Assembly: GCA_013140485.1 (NCBI GenBank) | Contig: JABFSS010000076.1 | Coordinates: forward strand, 1-16,847 | Length of the DNA: 16,847 nt | Direction of reading: 5' to 3' | DNA from: Candidatus Peribacteraceae bacterium | Lineage (GTDB): Bacteria; Patescibacteriota; Gracilibacteria; Peribacterales; Peribacteraceae | In this document: in pieces, positions 13,720 through 16,847 of the stretch | How the letters are laid out: each line of letters starts with the position of its first letter | How positions within the stretch are numbered: position 1 is the first letter of the stretch | The notes under the pieces: model-generated | What the model saw: only the letters and a program-made list of their open reading frames with translations | Databases searched by the model: none | What the model was told of the DNA's origin: nothing | Translations under genes and position numbers: made by a program

Positions 13720-15402
13720 TCAATAGACTTCCTTCAAATAACACTCCTCACACACGACCTTCTCTGCTCTTTCCGGCGCGTACGACGTCCGGATCGGTTT
13801 CGCGCATTGTGAACATTGCCGGTCCCAAAGTTTCCGTGGATTTCGCAGCAGCATTCTCTGTCTATGTCGTTCATCCGGATGAAAGTGAGGCAGCGGCAGA
13901 TGGTTATCGCGGTAGAAGCGCAGTTCCTGCGTGGTGATGCGGTAGGGTCTGTTCGTCGCTTCGCAGGCGAAGATCTGTTCGATGGCGGAGTCGGGAAGAT
14001 TCACGGAGTCTCCAGATGGCACCGTAACGGCCGTGCCCGCTCCGGCGTGCGATGGGAGCACGTCTCTCCACTTCCAGCCGCGCGCGATCGCATCTTCTTT
14101 CTTCATCGGAAAGTATTCATTTGCCGTGGTCTCGTTGTACCCGTAGGGACTCGCGGCCGCCGGGAAAAACTCCCCCCACTCCTTGGTGCGTTGCATGTGT
14201 TCAATAATTCGCGGAACAAGCGCGTCGTATTCTTCCTTCGTGTACTGCTTGTTCAGGATGCAGTACTTCTGGTGCCGGAGCCCCACGCAGCCAAAGCAAT
14301 CTCCGGTCCCGTTCACGCACTGGAAGCAATAGAGCAGATCATGGCAGTTCTCCCAGCATTCCGAGCAGAAGCGGAGATTCTGCAGGCCGACGCCGGAGGT
14401 CCCGCATTCGTAGATGAGCTGCGCGGAGGCTCCCCAGACGGTGTAATCCATGCAGTCTTTGCTCTCGCGGACCATGTCGCAGTACCGGCAGTCGCGGCAG
14501 CCGCGGATATTGAAACATTCGTCGCAGTCTTTGCTTTCGTAGATGTAATTTCCCGAAACGTTCTCGTTCTGTTCGCCGATGAAAGCCCTGCGCGCGAGCC
14601 CGAGCTTGATCTTCGTGAATTGTTCCCAAGCCGCCTTCATGTGTTGAGGGTTACAGACGTCGAAGCTCGCCAACGTCTTTTTGTACTGCTCCTCCGTCAA
14701 TTGTTTGTTGAAAAGGCAGTACTTCTTCTGGCGGAGCCCCGCGCAGCCGAAGCAGCTCGCGCACCCGCGGCAGTCGTAGAGGAAATGACTGTCACTGCAC
14801 TGCTTGCACAGTTGGCTCGAGCGCAGATTGAAGCATGTGTCGCAGTCGGTACATTCGTAGCACTGCTGGCTGTGGATGACTTCGGTGCAGTCGACGCAGA
14901 TTTTGTCGAAGAACACGCGGTACCCGTACAGACAATCTTCGTTGTAGTCGCCCTCGAAGATCAGATACGAGTTTTTCGAAAAACCGATCTGGTTCACGAA
15001 TTCGCAGTTCTGCGTGCCGACGACCGAGAGCGCGAGGAGCGGGACCGCGCGCATCAGCTCGCCGAGTTGCTCATGGAAAGGGCGGTTGAAGTCGAACGGG
15101 CGTCCGTAGTCGAGTCCGCTCCACGAGTCGCCGTACCAGGCTTCGGGGTGAAAGACTCTGAAGGGACTGTCGGAGGGAAACACCGACATGATTTTCTTCT
15201 TCGTCGCATCGCACGTGCGGAAGTAGAGCGTTCGTTCCATGCGCCATGCGAGCCGGCGCTGCAGGCGGCATTCGGGGCAGAGCGTCGGCGGGGGGATCGC
15301 CATCTTCTTCCCTCCAAATTCCGGCGATAGTTTGTCATAAAACGCCAGATCGATGTCGTCGATCATGAACCCGGCCGAACAGAGAGTGCAGGTGCGTTGC
15401 AT
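13720..15402 (-). CDS. Cys-rich zinc-ribbon repeat protein, paralogue 7 (560 aa)
   Basis: About 41 cysteines. It stands alone, not in a tandem run. The N-terminal ribbon has C5-x2-C8 and CPECR, with the second half reduced to RTCDATKKK. Block 1 ends GLRQKKYCLFNKQLTEEQYK and block 2 ends GLRHQKYCILNKQYTKEEYD, so both modules are intact. After the GYNETTANEYFP linker there is a longer Ala/Gly/Val stretch (SHAGAGTAVTVPSGDS) than in other copies. The C-terminal unit has CEAT and HPDERH, keeps CSQC and CEEC, and ends LKEVY. The ATG at 15402 places the first Cys pair as in the family. It is divergent from the pseudouridine synthase across 31 nt that hold a CAGTATACTG palindrome. Confidence 0.88.
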   Translation of the reverse strand: MQRTCTLCSAGFMIDDIDLAFYDKLSPEFGGKKMAIPPPTLCPECRLQRRLAWRMERTLYFRTCDATKKKIMSVFPSDSPFRVFHPEAWYGDSWSGLDYGRPFDFNRPFHEQLGELMRAVPLLALSVVGTQNCEFVNQIGFSKNSYLIFEGDYNEDCLYGYRVFFDKICVDCTEVIHSQQCYECTDCDTCFNLRSSQLCKQCSDSHFLYDCRGCASCFGCAGLRQKKYCLFNKQLTEEQYKKTLASFDVCNPQHMKAAWEQFTKIKLGLARRAFIGEQNENVSGNYIYESKDCDECFNIRGCRDCRYCDMVRESKDCMDYTVWGASAQLIYECGTSGVGLQNLRFCSECWENCHDLLYCFQCVNGTGDCFGCVGLRHQKYCILNKQYTKEEYDALVPRIIEHMQRTKEWGEFFPAAASPYGYNETTANEYFPMKKEDAIARGWKWRDVLPSHAGAGTAVTVPSGDSVNLPDSAIEQIFACEATNRPYRITTQELRFYRDNHLPLPHFHPDERHRQRMLLRNPRKLWDRQCSQCAKPIRTSYAPERAEKVVCEECYLKEVY

Positions 15403-15428
15403 CAGTTGGGAAGAATGTCAGTATACTG
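15397..15428. promoter_or_regulatory. Compact divergent promoter region with CAGTATACTG palindrome
   Basis: The 31-nt gap between paralogue 7 and the pseudouridine synthase holds the 10-bp palindrome CAGTATACTG (15419-15428), which reads TATACT as a -10 on either strand. On plus, TTGCAT (15397-15402) lies 19 nt upstream. Start of transcription would fall at about the ATG (15434), implying a leaderless or nearly leaderless mRNA. On minus the -10 is 15-20 nt before the ATG of paralogue 7, with no clear -35. Confidence 0.45.
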
Positions 15429-15433
15429 CGTTC

Positions 15434-16087
15434 ATGTCCATCCGCGCAGACCGAATCCTCCATTGCGATCAGGCGATTCTGGCCGTCGATAAGCTCCCCG
15501 GCGAACTGGTCGTCAAAGGTTCCGGCAAGGTCCAGAAGCTGCCGCTCCTCGATTTCCTGAAGAAGCAGTACCCCGGCATTCATCCGCTCAACCGTCTCGA
15601 CTACGAGACGTCGGGCATTGTCCTCTTCGCACGCAACAAGAAGATCCTCGCCGACGCGCTCAGTTCAAAATTCAAAGGATGGAAGAAGACGTACCGGACG
15701 ATTGTCGCGGGGAGGGTCAAACACGATCAGGGTGAGATCGCGATGCCGTTGCCCGCCAGGACGAAGGGGGAAGGAAACGTTTCGGCTGTGACCCGATACC
15801 GTGTCATACAGAGATTTCAGAACTCCACCTATGTCGAAGTGGAGATCGACACGGGCCGTCACCACCAGATTCGCCGCCATTTCGCGATGATCCATCATCC
15901 GCTTGTTCTTGACGACGTGTACGGCGACGAGAAGTTCAACCGGAAGTTCACGAAGGAACTCGGATACCGGAGGTTCTTCCTCCATGCGTGGAAGGTGACG
16001 CTGCCGCATCCGCTCACCCATAAAGACGTGAGTATTGAAGCACCCATGCCGAAAGTATTTGAGGAGGTGCTACACTCCCTCGCATGA
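15434..16087 (+). CDS. RluA-family RNA pseudouridine synthase (217 aa)
   Basis: It isomerises uridine to pseudouridine in rRNA or tRNA; the exact target site cannot be told from sequence. The family opening ILAVDKLPGELV is at residues 15-26. The catalytic motif HPLNRLDYETSG has the nucleophile Asp at residue 56. The C-terminal signature TGRHHQIRRHF is at about 142-152, followed by HHPLVLDDVYG. No N-terminal S4 RNA-binding domain is present, so this is a short catalytic-domain-only member. The ATG at 15434 was chosen over in-frame codons back to 15353, which would overlap the divergent gene. The TGA overlaps the trpS ATG (ATGA), so the two are translationally coupled. Confidence 0.9.
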   Translation: MSIRADRILHCDQAILAVDKLPGELVVKGSGKVQKLPLLDFLKKQYPGIHPLNRLDYETSGIVLFARNKKILADALSSKFKGWKKTYRTIVAGRVKHDQGEIAMPLPARTKGEGNVSAVTRYRVIQRFQNSTYVEVEIDTGRHHQIRRHFAMIHHPLVLDDVYGDEKFNRKFTKELGYRRFFLHAWKVTLPHPLTHKDVSIEAPMPKVFEEVLHSLA

Positions 16088-16847
16088 GAGTCTTGTCGGG
16101 TATTCAACCCTCCGGCGCGCTGCACCTTGGCAATTACTTCGGTTCGATGAAGCCGAATTTGGACTTCATCGGGAAAGTCGAAGAGAGCTATTACTTCATC
16201 GTCGATCTCCATGCGCTGACCACGGTGCACGATGCGAAGATGCTGCGGGAGTACCGGCGCGATGCGATTCTGGATCTGCTCGCCTGTGGCTTTGATCCCG
16301 CGAAAGCCGTCGTGTTCTTCCAGTCCGACGTCCACGAACACTCCGAGCTCCTCTGGATTCTCTCCACAGTCACGCCGATGGGGCTGCTGGAGCGCGCGGT
16401 GAGCTACAAGGACAAAGTGGAGAAGGGGATCGCGGCGTCGGTGGGGCTCTTCACGTATCCGGTCCTGATGGCCGCCGATATCCTCCTTTATGACATCAAC
16501 GTCGTTCCTGTCGGGAAGGACCAGAAGCAGCATGTGGAGATGGCGCGGGACATCGCGACCAAGTTCAATAAAGCATTCGGCGAGACGTTCGTGTTGCCCG
16601 ATCCGCTCATTCGTGACGAAGTCGCCGTGGTCCCCGGCATCGACGGGCAAAAGATGAGCAAGAGTTACGGCAACACGATCCCGCTCTTCGCGCCCGAGGC
16701 GACGATCAAAAAGTTGATCATGAGCGTCGTCACCGATTCCAAAGGCATAAACGATCCGAAAGATCCGTTGACGTGCGTGCTCTTCCAGATGCACAAATTG
16801 TTCCTAAACGGCGCCGAGCGGAAAGCGCTGATGGACGAGTATAAGAA
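16084..16847 (+). CDS. trpS: Tryptophanyl-tRNA synthetase, N-terminal 254 residues (runs off the window)
   Basis: It charges tRNA-Trp with tryptophan using ATP; cytoplasmic class I synthetase. The peptide opens MRVLSGIQPSGALHLGNYFG, with the HIGH-type ATP motif as HLGN at residues 14-17. YPVLMAADILLYD and VPVGKDQKQHVEMARDIA are the usual tryptophan/ATP-pocket segments, and KMSKS is at residues 190-194. All the catalytic landmarks expected in this part are intact. The usual length is about 320-340 residues, so roughly the last quarter is missing beyond the window edge. Its ATG overlaps the stop of the pseudouridine synthase by 4 nt. Confidence 0.96.
   Translation, partial: MRVLSGIQPSGALHLGNYFGSMKPNLDFIGKVEESYYFIVDLHALTTVHDAKMLREYRRDAILDLLACGFDPAKAVVFFQSDVHEHSELLWILSTVTPMGLLERAVSYKDKVEKGIAASVGLFTYPVLMAADILLYDINVVPVGKDQKQHVEMARDIATKFNKAFGETFVLPDPLIRDEVAVVPGIDGQKMSKSYGNTIPLFAPEATIKKLIMSVVTDSKGINDPKDPLTCVLFQMHKLFLNGAERKALMDEYK

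Noticed and set aside
13816..15330. 504-codon open frame on the plus strand
   Set aside because: Antisense shadow of paralogue 7, with the same composition artefact and no start-site support.
15895..16794. 299-codon frame on the minus strand
   Set aside because: Antisense to trpS, whose HLGN and KMSKS motifs settle the true strand.
1..16847. tRNA, rRNA, CRISPR array or transposase
   Set aside because: I saw no cloverleaf, rRNA signature, regularly spaced direct repeats or transposase-like protein. The gene array is a protein-coding repeat, not a CRISPR.

Overview
The window is about 16.8 kb of dense, mid-GC bacterial DNA using the standard code. Most genes have no Shine-Dalgarno sequence, and stop and start codons often overlap or nearly touch. 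The dominant protein family carries the module YCILNKQY[ST]KEEYE and zinc ribbons at both ends, a combination I associate from memory with Patescibacteria (CPR), possibly Peribacteria-like. That placement is an inference. The housekeeping genes at the right end (an RluA-type pseudouridine synthase and trpS) show that this is a chromosome.

Layout. At the left edge, on the minus strand, an AbrB-type antitoxin overlaps the start of a probable RelE/ParE-like toxin that runs off the window, with its own promoter. From 398 to 9505, also on the minus strand, lies one co-directional unit: an unrecognised 225-aa gene followed by five tandem paralogues of a cysteine-rich protein of 551-568 aa. Four of its five junctions overlap by 1-4 nt or have gaps of 4-5 nt; the last gap is 56 nt. 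Divergent from this unit is a TrmB-like regulator (9718-10473, plus). A second minus unit follows: a sixth paralogue (11029-12726) and an unrecognised 195-aa gene (10435-11022). It is divergent from a second TrmB-like regulator (12820-13587, plus). A seventh paralogue (13720-15402, minus) stands alone, divergent from the pseudouridine synthase and trpS.

The unusual system is this set of seven cysteine-rich paralogues (36-44 Cys each, about 11.7 kb, roughly 70% of the window) with two paralogous TrmB-like regulators. Each large protein has the same plan: an N-terminal zinc-ribbon unit, two copies of a Cys-repeat block that end in the same YCILNKQ module, a GYNE linker, and a C-terminal zinc-ribbon unit ending exactly at V-Tyr or V-Phe. 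Function is unknown. Metal-binding scaffold, metal store and nucleic-acid or protein adaptor are all open.

Regulation. Both TrmB-like genes have an 18-bp TGT-N12-ACA dyad in the leader. Both also have a GCTTAATT[A/G]AGC palindrome over the -35 region of the divergent intergenic space. The simplest reading is that each regulator controls itself and the divergent Cys-rich operon. Two paralogues carry short in-frame insertions made of inverted repeats, which suggests a mobile palindromic element tolerated inside these proteins.
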